Source: a virus. From it: a stretch of DNA of 61,208 nt. The position numbers were made by a program, and so were the translations under genes. Below are positions 9,858 to 18,163 of this stretch, in pieces. The first letter of the stretch is position 1; each line of letters begins with the position of its first letter. The notes below the pieces were generated by a model. The model was not told the origin of the DNA, did no database searches, and saw only the letters and a program-made list of their open reading frames with translations. The DNA is taken from positions 1 through 61,208 of the IMG/VR virus record IMGVR_UViG_3300010330_000002. The stretch is one strand, 5' to 3'.

Positions 9858-10647
9858 AACACACCTCCTTAAAAGGACATTTTTTAGCATTTGGGGATAG
9901 CTCTGTTCTACACCCACGTTCAGGTATAGTTTTACTTGTCATATCTTTAAGAAGCTGGGGTATTCTTTCATCCAAACCATAGACTTTTCTGTCTATTAGA
10001 AAGGATTTAATACCCAGTTTTTGGAAATCTTTCTTGAAATAAATTATATATGCTTCTTCTTTGTCAACACGATATTTATCGAACGCTGGGTCTTTGACAA
10101 CGAATTTATTGTTGTGCATCCAGAGATAACCGCAACTCTGGACTAGATGATCAAATAGAGGTTCCTCTAATTTATCAAATTCTTTTGCTTCCATACTTTT
10201 TATTTCTGCAATAAAGACTTTATTGCCTACTCTAATAAAAGCGTCTACGCTTCCCGTCAGGGAAAACCAACCTCTTGTTAACTCAAGCCCATATTCCTCT
10301 AGTTTCATGTTGTACGGGTTACATTTTAATCCCTTAAAATCTGGATAAGAAATGTAGTGTGTTTTACCGCAATCGAAGCATTTCCACTTGGAAATAAGAT
10401 AGGAACTGTATTGAGATAGCAGGCGTTGTATTAGGATGCCATAACTAAATGCTAAGACCATCTGTTTAGGAAACGCACGTTTGAACCTGAAATTAGTCCC
10501 GTTTTTTCTGGCATACCATACTGCCCGTGGGCAGATATTTACTAGATCACTTACATGGAAATGAAGATTTACTCGTTTACTACCAGTAAATTTATCAATC
10601 ATGTTTTGATACAGATCGTTCTCTATTTGGGAATCGAATGATGTCAT
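9799..10647 (-). CDS. Cas4/RecB-like PD-(D/E)XK exonuclease with Fe-S cysteines
   Basis: A 282-residue nuclease. One Cys near residue 39 (ICPRAVWYA) and three near the C terminus (GCRTEL..., KKCPFKEVC) match the four-Cys iron-sulphur arrangement of Cas4/AddB-type exonucleases. The core has GSVDAF followed by VFIAEIKS, the D...ExK catalytic signature. An extra CxxC-type pair (KCFDCGK) lies near residue 90 in an insertion. AAGGAGG precedes the ATG at 10647. Sitting between RecA and the polymerase, it probably resects DNA ends for recombination-dependent replication. There is no CRISPR array, so an adaptation role is unlikely. Confidence 0.85.
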   Translation of the reverse strand: MTSFDSQIENDLYQNMIDKFTGSKRVNLHFHVSDLVNICPRAVWYARKNGTNFRFKRAFPKQMVLAFSYGILIQRLLSQYSSYLISKWKCFDCGKTHYISYPDFKGLKCNPYNMKLEEYGLELTRGWFSLTGSVDAFIRVGNKVFIAEIKSMEAKEFDKLEEPLFDHLVQSCGYLWMHNNKFVVKDPAFDKYRVDKEEAYIIYFKKDFQKLGIKSFLIDRKVYGLDERIPQLLKDMTSKTIPERGCRTELSPNAKKCPFKEVCFGKSKKKQAKREGTPKKDS

Positions 10648-10864
10648 TGGTCAGTGCCTCCTTGAACTTCTCCAGTGCAACTAGAACATCTATTAACCTG
10701 CTGTACTGGACTTCTGAATAACTAGCTATAGGTAAAAGTAACTCTCTAATAGACCTTAACTCATTAGCTAATACCGCTGGAGTTATTTTTGGCCCTCTTT
10801 CATAGTTGTCTTTTTCTTTCTGATAGTACCCTTTTACAAGTATCTCCTTGAGACTGGTACTCAT
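10595..10864 (-). CDS. Small hypothetical protein (89 aa)
   Basis: Not recognised. Helical, with a basic start and an acidic middle. The ATG overlaps the stop of the upstream nuclease gene (ATGA), and its end overlaps the start of the Cas4-like gene by 53 bases. The tight packing supports a real gene of the recombination operon. Confidence 0.65.
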   Translation of the reverse strand: MSTSLKEILVKGYYQKEKDNYERGPKITPAVLANELRSIRELLLPIASYSEVQYSRLIDVLVALEKFKEALTNDIIRFPNRERSVSKHD

Positions 10865-11286
10865 AGCACCTCTAACAGTTTTAACATAGCTTCGGACAAT
10901 ACTATAAGAGGGCCTACAGTTTTACGATATAACTTCACTTTCTTTCTAGCTCCTGATTCCCAGACTCCTTTGATTTCTATCATATGCCCATTGACCATGA
11001 AGTCTGGGATGTACCATCTACCATTAGGCAGAGAGAAAGCAAACGGTTCGTACATAAAATTCAAATCATTTTCCCTACAAAACCTGGCAAAAGACGACTC
11101 CCATTCACTCTTGTAATCCCAGTGAGGGATTATTACGTGTCCTCCTTTTGGAGGGTCGGTAGGAATACTGAGATAATCAATAAGGCAATCTTTGGAGCAA
11201 AAATGGGCGCCATCATACCCTATTGCTTTTAACGTCTTCGCATCAGCGAGGAAGCGACCATTACAATGCAAGCATTTAACTATCAC
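10861..11286 (-). CDS. Zinc-finger PD-(D/E)XK endonuclease-like protein (141 aa)
   Basis: The N terminus carries CLHC and later FCSKDC, a probable four-Cys zinc site. The second half has a Glu in YKSEWE, a YIPDF motif and then MIEIKG: the E...PD...ExK layout of small phage endonucleases related to T7 endonuclease I and some homing enzymes. The start is GTG at 11286, preceded by AAGGAGG, and lies inside the end of recA. Likely roles are junction resolution or a nicking step; the sequence does not say which. Confidence 0.75.
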   Translation of the reverse strand: MIVKCLHCNGRFLADAKTLKAIGYDGAHFCSKDCLIDYLSIPTDPPKGGHVIIPHWDYKSEWESSFARFCRENDLNFMYEPFAFSLPNGRWYIPDFMVNGHMIEIKGVWESGARKKVKLYRKTVGPLIVLSEAMLKLLEVL

Positions 11287-12268
11287 TGTATACCTCCTTG
11301 CGATATTGGTTGATTATGGCCTCGACCACCATATTTCTGAAATCTTCTTGGTTCAGTAACTGTTTCAATTCTTTTAGAGTAGGTCTTGTTTCTCCTAACA
11401 GGGAGAATGATTTTTTATTTTTGGTAAGTAAATTATACCTTTTTGCGTATTCCAAGATAGGTTTTTCGTCATCGACCTTGCCTCGAATTAAGTCAATAAC
11501 AAACTCTCCACTCATCTTGGGCAAACCCAGTCTATTCTTTTCTACCGTAAATGTATGGGTGCTAGTAGTAGGAATGCCTTCTACACTTTTATAACTTTTA
11601 TGGTACAGCTTGAGCGTGAGGCTCGTCAGGTGGTCGATTATCTTTCCACCTGGCATCCTGGTTTGAGAGGCAAACTTTTGAGCGCCAATATTAGCTCTTA
11701 CTTGATTTATTATTACTACGGTAAGCAGCCTGTCATTCTGTCTAGCCTGGCTCATTGCTACTAGGAGCTTATTAAACATTTGCCTGATAAGTCGGGCAGA
11801 AGGCCCTACAAAATTAGATTCGGCAGTAGCCTCTGCCTCTACGATACTAAAGATCATAGCTATACTGTCGATAATAATTAATCCTATATCATCTGCCTGT
11901 GCCAGTTTATAGATACTGTCTACTCCATGTTCTCCATAGAGAGGTTCAAACCATATCAATCTGTCCATGTCTGTTATGAATTTTTCCGCCCAGTCTCTGT
12001 TAAATCCTTTTTCAAAATCTGCATAGACGCATTTATAATCAGTGGCTTTAAAGTAACTGTCTATTATCTTATAAGACAAGGTACTTTTGCCTGAGCTTTT
12101 TGGCCCCCAGAGTACAGTAAACTTGTTTAGAGGGATACCCCCAGTAAGAAGGTCGATTGTAAACACCCCTGTTCTTAGTTGGAGTATTTTAGGGCTATTG
12201 GATGCTTTTTTAATAGTCCCTGGAAACTCAGATTCCAGACTTTCTATGATCTTGTCTGAGCTAATCAT
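11276..12268 (-). CDS. RecA-like recombinase
   Basis: A 330-residue strand-exchange ATPase. Walker A GPKSSGKST is at 55-63, a Walker B-like LIIIDS lies near 128-133, and a conserved VIINQVR segment and a PGG loop follow, as in RecA/UvsX proteins. I chose the ATG at 12268, which overlaps the upstream stop (ATGA), over a GTG four codons earlier. It sits with nucleases and helicases, which suggests recombination-dependent replication or repair. Confidence 0.9.
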   Translation of the reverse strand: MISSDKIIESLESEFPGTIKKASNSPKILQLRTGVFTIDLLTGGIPLNKFTVLWGPKSSGKSTLSYKIIDSYFKATDYKCVYADFEKGFNRDWAEKFITDMDRLIWFEPLYGEHGVDSIYKLAQADDIGLIIIDSIAMIFSIVEAEATAESNFVGPSARLIRQMFNKLLVAMSQARQNDRLLTVVIINQVRANIGAQKFASQTRMPGGKIIDHLTSLTLKLYHKSYKSVEGIPTTSTHTFTVEKNRLGLPKMSGEFVIDLIRGKVDDEKPILEYAKRYNLLTKNKKSFSLLGETRPTLKELKQLLNQEDFRNMVVEAIINQYRKEVYSDS

Positions 12269-12546
12269 CCTACACCCCACTCTTTCAACTTTTCATCCAT
12301 TTTTGTTTCAACGAATTTGGCTGCTTTTTTGTACATCTTGTTTATATTGTTTTTGGTGCAAGGCACAGTAAGGCCTATTCTAAACTTCAACATCTCCATG
12401 TTTCCTACGTTTATAGTCCTACCAAATTCGTAAGTAACATAGGCTGAATCTTCGGTAGCAGGAGTATCCGACGGGACTTGTTGGATGTCATCGTCTTGTA
12501 TTAGTGTTGCCTGTACCGTCTTGTTTTTTGTAGATTTCTTTGACAT
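12265..12546 (-). CDS. Conserved phage protein upstream of recA (93 aa)
   Basis: Not assigned. The core YEFGRTINVGNMEMLKFRIG resembles a short beta-rich domain that I have seen next to recA in other phages, followed by a VPC motif and a helical tail. GGAGGT precedes the ATG. Its coupling to recA suggests a recombination accessory protein, as inference. Confidence 0.7.
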   Translation of the reverse strand: MSKKSTKNKTVQATLIQDDDIQQVPSDTPATEDSAYVTYEFGRTINVGNMEMLKFRIGLTVPCTKNNINKMYKKAAKFVETKMDEKLKEWGVG

Positions 12547-12850
12547 AGTTCTCTACCTCCATTGGCCTAAAATGTGGGCGGTTTCTAAAGTGATAATAAG
12601 TCTTTTCTAGGACACTTTTAGGAATACCTTTCATTGTCATAAAGACCATACAAAGGTCTGCTAGAAAAGTTACCATCCCATAAGACCTCAAAACTTGTTT
12701 ACAAGGGCTGCCTTTGCTGCTCCATATACGAACAACAGGCCGCCCCTTGTATTCCCCATAGCAATGCCTTAGTTTGGCTATCCGCTTCCACCATAGCATT
12801 ACTATGTGTTTATCTGCGCTTCTCAATAATTTTGAATCTACTGTAGTCAT
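12488..12850 (-). CDS. Hypothetical protein (120 aa)
   Basis: Not recognised. Basic, with two Trp in WWKR, Cys residues at several positions and no clear motif. I took the ATG at 12850, which leaves a 41-base overlap with the SF2 helicase gene; an in-frame ATG at 12910 would overlap far more. It sits between two recombination genes. Confidence 0.6.
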   Translation of the reverse strand: MTTVDSKLLRSADKHIVMLWWKRIAKLRHCYGEYKGRPVVRIWSSKGSPCKQVLRSYGMVTFLADLCMVFMTMKGIPKSVLEKTYYHFRNRPHFRPMEVENYVKEIYKKQDGTGNTNTRR

Positions 12851-14042
12851 GTTTTTTCTTACGCTTCCAGTAATTGTTAGACGGTCTACAAAAGACATCA
12901 ACGATGTCAAATATCATAATGGGTTTAGTTCCTTCATATCTGCTTAGTCTGCCAATAGCCTGTTTAATATCTGCTCGTGGCGTAGCAAGAATTAGACAGT
13001 TTATTTCTGGAGCATCGAATCCAATTCCTGCTGCCTGATAAGTACCAAGAATTATATCTTGGTCGCCAGAGTAGGTCTTTTTGTTTCCTGTTACCCAGGC
13101 TATTTTGTTAGTGTCTAACAACCGACTGTATGCCCGCAGCAGAGCTAATGAGTCAGAGAGGATAAGAACTTTATTCCCCTTTCTGACTGCTGCATCTGCT
13201 AATTGAGCAACGAGACGATTACGTCTGGGAACGTTTAGTTTTTTATTGAATGTGCTTCTTATAAATTTGCTGCCTATATAACAACCTTTGCTGGAAGTTT
13301 TGGGATCGGCATATTCTACTTTTACCACCTTAAAGTCCGACCTATTGGCTTTATAAGAAGCAATAATAGGGCCTATGTGCCATTTAAAAATATTGGTCTT
13401 TCCGTCTTTCCTGGTTGGAGTAGCAGAGAGACCGGTTCGTATCTTAGGGTTGAATTTAGGGGCAGTTTCGGAAAACTTCTCTGCTCCCATAATATGAACT
13501 TCGTCATAGATAATATGCCCAAAAGTTTCCTTGGGTATTTTTGCAGTAAGTAAGGTTTGTATCATAGCCACAGTTATAGGCTGGTAGTCTCTGATAGACT
13601 GTTGGATTAGGCCAGGCTCCTGGCCAGTGAACTTTCTAATAGCGTCCATCCATTGGTTCCTAAGCACCTCAGTATGGACAACTATCATTGTTCTCAATTT
13701 TAGAGCACAAGCCAGGGCCAGTCCTACTACAGTCTTCCCAGTGCCTGTAGGCATTTGAATTATACCGCCATAAGGATACTTTTTTAGGTTTTTCAAATAG
13801 AGCTTTATTATCTCTTCTTGATAAGGGCGTAGCTTCCCCTTGAAAGAGATAGAAACAGGCTCCCATTTACCTTTCAGTTCGGGATAAGGTGAGAGCTTGA
13901 AATAATAACGAGGGACTCCCACCTTATTCCCACTAAACCGCATTAAAGTATAATCGCCTTTTTTTGTCCCAAAGAAGTTTACCTTCTGGATAGTAAGGTT
14001 GTGCTTGTCCTCTTCGGACAACGCTTCTCGTGGGACAAACAT
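12810..14042 (-). CDS. SF2 DNA helicase, UvsW/RAD25-like
   Basis: A 410-residue superfamily 2 helicase. Q-like RPYQ is at 72-75, Walker A PTGTGKT at 98-104, DEVH at 180-183, SAT at 206-208, and a motif VI-like QAIGRLSR lies near the C terminus. The length and short N-terminal domain fit phage UvsW-type annealing or branch-migration helicases. The start is set at ATG 14042, eight bases after the upstream stop, with AGAGAG nearby. An ATG at 14090 would overlap the previous gene. It probably remodels forks and recombination intermediates made by the RecA homologue. Confidence 0.88.
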   Translation of the reverse strand: MFVPREALSEEDKHNLTIQKVNFFGTKKGDYTLMRFSGNKVGVPRYYFKLSPYPELKGKWEPVSISFKGKLRPYQEEIIKLYLKNLKKYPYGGIIQMPTGTGKTVVGLALACALKLRTMIVVHTEVLRNQWMDAIRKFTGQEPGLIQQSIRDYQPITVAMIQTLLTAKIPKETFGHIIYDEVHIMGAEKFSETAPKFNPKIRTGLSATPTRKDGKTNIFKWHIGPIIASYKANRSDFKVVKVEYADPKTSSKGCYIGSKFIRSTFNKKLNVPRRNRLVAQLADAAVRKGNKVLILSDSLALLRAYSRLLDTNKIAWVTGNKKTYSGDQDIILGTYQAAGIGFDAPEINCLILATPRADIKQAIGRLSRYEGTKPIMIFDIVDVFCRPSNNYWKRKKKHDYSRFKIIEKRR

Positions 14043-14049
14043 TAGCTCT

Positions 14050-14793
14050 CTAGCTAAACAATTCGTGAAGGTTTTCTTCTGTAGAATCATCGGTAGCTTC
14101 CTCTTTCTCGTCTGAATCCTCGACCTCGTTAAATATATCGTCTATCTCTGCTCCAACGTCTTCTTCTGACCCTACTACTGTAGTGTCCATACCAAGGGCT
14201 TCAAGCTCTTCGTCAGTAGGAGGGGCCAGAATAACCTCATAGTCATAAGGCTTGTTGTCTTCGAACTTAGACAGATTGACCTTTCCCAATACCTCAAAAT
14301 AGTTACCGCAATTAGGGTCGTTGCTGGTGTACCGCTTTACTTTCATAGCGATGCCACGCAAATTTTTATGCTTCTTTTTGAGGTCTTCTATGAAATTAAT
14401 AGCAGAGCCTTTCAGAGGAATGAGAACCTTTCGGTTCTTTACTACCTTTCCGTCTGTAGTGGTGTACTTCCTACCATCAATGACCGTGTAATAGGCCGTA
14501 TACGTAGGACGGTAACCTTCCTTGCACACTGCACATGGGGCAAAATCGTCAGTACAAGTAACAAAGTTACCCCACTTACCACCAATTTTGAGATTATGTT
14601 CTTTGATATAGAACCCTTCGGAGTCCAAGAAGACTATCTTTGCCTCTTCATCAGGCTTTAGCCAAAACCTTGGAGCATATTTCTCCTTACGCTTTTCAGC
14701 TACTGCATCGAGTTTCTTCTTCTCTTCGAAACCATCCTTGCCTTTTTTAAACCAACCACTGGGACTCGTATTTTGTCCTTTTTTCTTAGCCAT
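14050..14793 (-). CDS. Probable single-stranded DNA-binding protein
   Basis: 247 residues. A basic N terminus is followed by a beta-rich core, a cysteine group (VTCTDDFAPCAVC) that could hold zinc as in T4 gp32, and an acidic tail of about 50 residues ending in ENLHELFS. A terminal acidic tail with a final aromatic residue is typical of phage ssDNA-binding proteins that recruit partners. It lies between primase and helicase genes. AAGGAGGT precedes the ATG. The assignment rests on architecture, not on a clear family match. Confidence 0.72.
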   Translation of the reverse strand: MAKKKGQNTSPSGWFKKGKDGFEEKKKLDAVAEKRKEKYAPRFWLKPDEEAKIVFLDSEGFYIKEHNLKIGGKWGNFVTCTDDFAPCAVCKEGYRPTYTAYYTVIDGRKYTTTDGKVVKNRKVLIPLKGSAINFIEDLKKKHKNLRGIAMKVKRYTSNDPNCGNYFEVLGKVNLSKFEDNKPYDYEVILAPPTDEELEALGMDTTVVGSEEDVGAEIDDIFNEVEDSDEKEEATDDSTEENLHELFS

Positions 14794-14794
14794 T

Positions 14795-15736
14795 TTAGAC
14801 CTCCTTGATAGTCGCTAAGACTTTCTTGATTATTCCTTTTTCTACGGCCTCTGCTGGGTCGTTACATCCAAAATACTTGGTAACTCTGTAAAACTTTACG
14901 CAGTCTTTTAGATTCTCGTACACTCTCTCTGTTGCTTTCTCACCCCCTTTGTCGTTGTCAAAGAATAGAATCATGGTTTTTGCCTCACATTTCCGCAATA
15001 CTTTTAGCTGTGCATTGCTTATTTCCGCCCCACCGCTGGCCCATACATTCGCTGCTCCTTTGTCGAATAGAGCCAAAAGGTTGCGCTCTCCTTCTACCAG
15101 TATAAGAGGTTTGTTTGGGTCGATAGGGCGGTGATACCCAAACCACACGCCTAAACTATGAGGCATAGTGCCCCCTAGTTCTTTGTAATACCTGTATTTC
15201 ATCTTGTCTTGGATGCGCTTGCTTTTTCCTAAATACCGTCCTTTGAGGGCTACTACTCGGTTGTTGTAATATCTAATCGGGATTACTAATCTTCTCTCTT
15301 TAGCATCGTACCTAAGAGAAAATACATGGATAGTTCGCATAGAAAACATGTTTCCTTTGTACAAAGGAAAAGGAATTTCGTTGATGTACTTAGGCTGCTT
15401 AGGTGCTATATTCCAGAATAATCTGGGAATAAACTCATGAGACGAAAGCATGGATTTCAAAGTTGGGTCGTTTATCCCTGTTATTTTCTTCCATATTCGA
15501 GGCAGATTACGAATGTGCCCTTTAGTCCCGCAAGCAAAGCAGTTGAATACACCGTTGTTGGTGTTTATCCCAAAAGAGGGATGCTCGTCTACTCCGTGTT
15601 CATGAGTCCATTTGGCAAAAGGGCATGACGCTTTAATCCATACAGAGGGTTTAGCAACGTCGTACTTTATATGGCTACAACCCAGATACCTCAATACCTC
15701 CAGGAATAAGTTCACGTTTGCTGGCACGTTTCCCAT
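14795..15736 (-). CDS. DnaG-type DNA primase
   Basis: 313 residues. An N-terminal CHC2-like zinc site is formed by Cys38, a nearby His, Cys66 and Cys69 (CFAC). A TOPRIM domain follows, with ILVEGE (Glu215) and FFDNDKGG (Asp260, Asp262). There is no C-terminal helicase-interaction domain of bacterial length, so it is a compact phage primase. GGAGTG precedes the ATG. It is encoded two genes from the DnaB-like helicase, with which it should act at the fork. Confidence 0.9.
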   Translation of the reverse strand: MGNVPANVNLFLEVLRYLGCSHIKYDVAKPSVWIKASCPFAKWTHEHGVDEHPSFGINTNNGVFNCFACGTKGHIRNLPRIWKKITGINDPTLKSMLSSHEFIPRLFWNIAPKQPKYINEIPFPLYKGNMFSMRTIHVFSLRYDAKERRLVIPIRYYNNRVVALKGRYLGKSKRIQDKMKYRYYKELGGTMPHSLGVWFGYHRPIDPNKPLILVEGERNLLALFDKGAANVWASGGAEISNAQLKVLRKCEAKTMILFFDNDKGGEKATERVYENLKDCVKFYRVTKYFGCNDPAEAVEKGIIKKVLATIKEV

Positions 15737-15968
15737 GATTCCACTCCTTTTTTGAAAGTTTTATCTGCCATCTTTGACAATAGTCAACATACCGTTGCCA
15801 GTCTTCTTCTTCAAAAAATTTTTCAGGCTCACCCATTAATGCAAAAACAATCAGTGTCTCCAGAATAAACGGGCTGGTGTCCATTATTCTGTCTCCGAGT
15901 ACCAGAATGAACGACTTTAACAGCCTGCGCTGTTTCTTATTCAGCTTTACCTTAGTGACCTTTCTCAT
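15675..15968 (-). CDS. Hypothetical protein between helicase and primase (97 aa)
   Basis: Not recognised. A basic helical N terminus (KVKLNKKQRR) is followed by a hydrophobic helix and a Trp-rich middle. The ATG overlaps the helicase stop (ATGA), and the end overlaps the primase start by about 60 bases. Strict coupling suggests a primosome accessory protein, as inference. Confidence 0.65.
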   Translation of the reverse strand: MRKVTKVKLNKKQRRLLKSFILVLGDRIMDTSPFILETLIVFALMGEPEKFFEEEDWQRYVDYCQRWQIKLSKKEWNHGKRASKRELIPGGIEVSGL

Positions 15969-17167
15969 TCGAACGGTAGCTCCGTTTCTACTTCTGAAAA
16001 ATCCATCCTCTCCCAATTCCAATTGATTTGGAATATGCAATTAGTCCCTTCTCTATTAGCAACCATCTCAACTGTTTTTACATTTGATCCCTCCTCTCCG
16101 GATATTCCTATAGCTACTGAACATAACTGAGATAATGCGTCTGTTAAGTGAATGTGTTCCAGTCCCCCAGACTTGGTTTTAGGCGCTTCTCTGTTGAACT
16201 GGAACGAGACTATCAAAGGGATGTTGAAGTTTAGCGCCATCAGTTTTAGCTCCTGGGCTATCTCAGAAGCTACTTCCCACTTTGATTTGTACTTACTCTG
16301 TACTTTTATGAGATACCCCCCGTCAATGAATACAAGATCTGGTTCGTGGTTGTCGATTAAAGCAAAAATATCATCAAATCCGTGTTGGAATTTCCCATCG
16401 ACATAAATTAGAGGAACAGGACTCTGCTTCAATTCTTCCAACGATCTCTCTGCAAAAGTGGAGATTTCGCCCTTCTTTATTGCTTCAAATTTGAGTTTAT
16501 TGGCAAGAGCTGTGATTCTCTTTGCCTGTTGCATTAATCCCATTTCCATAGAGATTAGCATTGCTTTATACCCTGCTTTAGCTGCTGCATATGCAGAGTA
16601 GACCATCATCATGCTCTTGCCTCTTTTGGGCCTTGCTAAAATTAAATCCAGGTCTCCAGGTTGATAACCATCACAAGCTTCGTCTAAACTTTTCCATCCA
16701 GTGGGGATTCCGAATGTCTGTCCTATCTTTGTTCTACGTTCTCGTACATACCCTAAAAACACGTCTATTAACTCATCAAAGGTGTAAACCCCATCGTCTG
16801 TTTTTTGGATGCTTCGGTAGTAATCTACAATGTTTTTCATAATATCGAGAGCTTTTTGCACATTGTGTTTGTGTAGTGCAGTCTCGATTTCTTGGGATGC
16901 TTGAAACAAATCTTCCTTAAATTTTCTCTCAATACACCGTTCGAGCAGTAGCTCGATTGGAGAATCAGGGATAAGTAAAGTATCTTCGTCTAAAAGTTCA
17001 GCTAAAGTTGGAAGGCTCGGTAGCTCCCCGTATTTTTTAATGTAGTTTTTGATTACATGGTACACCTCTTTTTCATCCTCAATGAAAACGTTTTCACTCA
17101 GTTTGTTGAATAATTTCAAGTCTTTATTGTTAACTACTGCTGTTAGTAATCTAATTCCTATCGACAT
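15965..17167 (-). CDS. DnaB-like replicative helicase
   Basis: 400 residues with an N-terminal helical domain (about 1-120) and a RecA-fold motor. IPTGWKSLDE precedes Walker A ARPKRGKS at 178-185. Later segments LVFIDGG (Walker B) and IVSFQFNR (motif H3/H4 region) match DnaB. The ATG overlaps the upstream stop as TAATG. A dispersed palindrome lies in the N-terminal domain, encoding ENVF. Confidence 0.9.
   Translation of the reverse strand: MSIGIRLLTAVVNNKDLKLFNKLSENVFIEDEKEVYHVIKNYIKKYGELPSLPTLAELLDEDTLLIPDSPIELLLERCIERKFKEDLFQASQEIETALHKHNVQKALDIMKNIVDYYRSIQKTDDGVYTFDELIDVFLGYVRERRTKIGQTFGIPTGWKSLDEACDGYQPGDLDLILARPKRGKSMMMVYSAYAAAKAGYKAMLISMEMGLMQQAKRITALANKLKFEAIKKGEISTFAERSLEELKQSPVPLIYVDGKFQHGFDDIFALIDNHEPDLVFIDGGYLIKVQSKYKSKWEVASEIAQELKLMALNFNIPLIVSFQFNREAPKTKSGGLEHIHLTDALSQLCSVAIGISGEEGSNVKTVEMVANREGTNCIFQINWNWERMDFSEVETELPFE
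17083..17096. promoter_or_regulatory. Dispersed palindrome TGAAAACGTTTTCA (in helicase)
   Basis: Exact copy 70-85 bases after the helicase start codon, encoding ENVF within the N-terminal domain. It lies within a leftward operon, far from any recognisable promoter. Confidence 0.8.
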
Positions 17168-17589
17168 TATTTGCCCTCGACTATCAAGTAAGCATTTGAT
17201 AGTAGCATATCAGCATAAGCTATGCCTAACGTTTGTTTGAGCACCATATCATCATAAGTATTTACTACTACTTCTTTGTCTTCGTAGACCATGACCATTA
17301 CTTCTTTCGGGTTGAATATATTAGTAAGTGCAGTATCAATAAAAACTATTCTTCCTTTACAATCTGGGTACACGGATAAGACTGCTGCGTCTGCTCTTCC
17401 TTGCTTGCGTATTTTTAGAGCGATAATCGTTGAAATCAACGCTCTCTTCTTTTTGCTATACTGCCCTATGATTACTACTTGTTTTGCATTCTTTGCTTTT
17501 TTGAGCATGTCCAAATCAAAATTGTAAGCTAACGGGTTCCCCAAAGGAATTCCTCGAAGTTTCATTAACTTGAGAATTTCGGTTTGCAT
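17167..17589 (-). CDS. Hypothetical protein upstream of helicase (140 aa)
   Basis: Not recognised. It has alternating hydrophobic strands (QVVIIGQY, AAVLSVYP, RIVFIDTAL, VMVMVYEDK), which suggests an alpha/beta fold, perhaps a P-loop relative without an intact Walker A. Start and stop are coupled to both neighbours by TAATG. A helicase loader or partner is possible from position only. Confidence 0.7.
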   Translation of the reverse strand: MQTEILKLMKLRGIPLGNPLAYNFDLDMLKKAKNAKQVVIIGQYSKKKRALISTIIALKIRKQGRADAAVLSVYPDCKGRIVFIDTALTNIFNPKEVMVMVYEDKEVVVNTYDDMVLKQTLGIAYADMLLSNAYLIVEGK

Positions 17590-17939
17590 TAGTAGACCCC
17601 GCTTTCATTTGAAAGGTTTGTCTTAGAAGATGCCAAATGCTTTATGTCTGGGTAATTGAAACAGAACGAGACAATTCCACAATCATATCGTGGTATGACG
17701 CTTCTCAATGTTTTATGGTTGGTAACGGCAAACACAATAACGGAGGGCAGGTCTTCGTCTGAGTAACTAAGAAACTTCTTTAGTATCGCTTTGGTCTTGT
17801 AGGTGTTGGGTGTTATTTTGGGAGCAACGTTGTGCATTTTGTGGGAAATAAACCAATACTTATGAAAATCTGTTTCCGACCATCCTTGCCTTTCGTATTT
17901 CTCTTCCAACTCTTCCAACATCTCGATCAGTTCAATCAT
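17589..17939 (-). CDS. First gene of the replication operon, hypothetical (116 aa)
   Basis: Not recognised. An acidic helical N terminus is followed by a mixed alpha/beta region. AAAGGAGG precedes the ATG. It sits about 24 bases downstream of a strong leftward promoter at 17970-17998, making it the leader gene of the long operon that ends with the polymerase. Confidence 0.7.
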   Translation of the reverse strand: MIELIEMLEELEEKYERQGWSETDFHKYWFISHKMHNVAPKITPNTYKTKAILKKFLSYSDEDLPSVIVFAVTNHKTLRSVIPRYDCGIVSFCFNYPDIKHLASSKTNLSNESGVY

Positions 17940-17969
17940 TTTTTCCTCCTTTCAACAACTCTTGACGAA

Positions 17970-17998
17970 AATATAAAAACGAATGACTGATTTGTCAA
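17970..17998 (-). promoter_or_regulatory. Leftward promoter of the replication operon
   Basis: On the minus strand, TTGACA (17998-17993), a 17-base spacer and TATATT (17975-17970). This is near-consensus sigma-A/sigma-70. It is placed to give a short leader before the ATG at 17939. Confidence 0.8.
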
Positions 17999-18013
17999 GT
18001 AAAAATTTTTGAT

Positions 18014-18042
18014 TGACATTTTTTGCAATGATGATTATATTT
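18014..18042 (+). promoter_or_regulatory. Rightward promoter facing the replication promoter
   Basis: TTGACA (18014-18019), a 17-base spacer and TATATT (18037-18042). It is divergent from the leftward promoter, with 15 bases between the two -35 boxes. It reads into a region with no rightward gene and a terminator at 18112-18137. Confidence 0.75.
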
Positions 18043-18049
18043 TAGGCAC

Positions 18050-18137
18050 AACAACTCATCATCAATACCTCCTTTCTTTTTGGTGATTCGAATGAATCCC
18101 AACCTAATTTCAAGGACCTCAAATGAGGTCCTTTTTT
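18050..18137 (+). ncRNA. Candidate small RNA with a 16S-tail-like sequence
   Basis: A strong rightward promoter and a rho-independent terminator delimit about 88 bases with no meaningful frame. The predicted RNA holds ACCTCCTTTCT at 18067-18077, the sequence of the 3' tail of Firmicutes 16S rRNA, then a small hairpin (18085-18098), then the terminator hairpin. It could pair with Shine-Dalgarno sites. On the opposite strand the same bases read as a ribosome site before a six-codon frame, so coincidence remains possible. Confidence 0.45.
18112..18137 (+). terminator. Rho-independent terminator (rightward)
   Basis: A perfect 9-bp stem (AAGGACCTC / GAGGTCCTT) with a 4-base loop, followed by six T residues on the plus strand. 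It ends the short transcript from the promoter at 18014. Confidence 0.8.
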
Positions 18138-18163
18138 GTTTTTGGACCCCCCTCGGACTTAAG

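Noticed and set aside
9799-10647. Cas4-like gene as part of a CRISPR system
   Set aside because: No Cas1/Cas2, effector or array is present; Cas4-like exonucleases are common in phage recombination operons.
18030-18080. Minus-strand ribosome site AAAGGAGGT followed by ATGATG and a six-codon frame
   Set aside because: A leader peptide is possible, but six codons without context cannot be supported; kept as an alternative to the small RNA reading.
18085-18098. GATTCGAATGAATC resembling a tRNA T-arm
   Set aside because: No acceptor, D or anticodon stems can be drawn around it; it is a simple hairpin.
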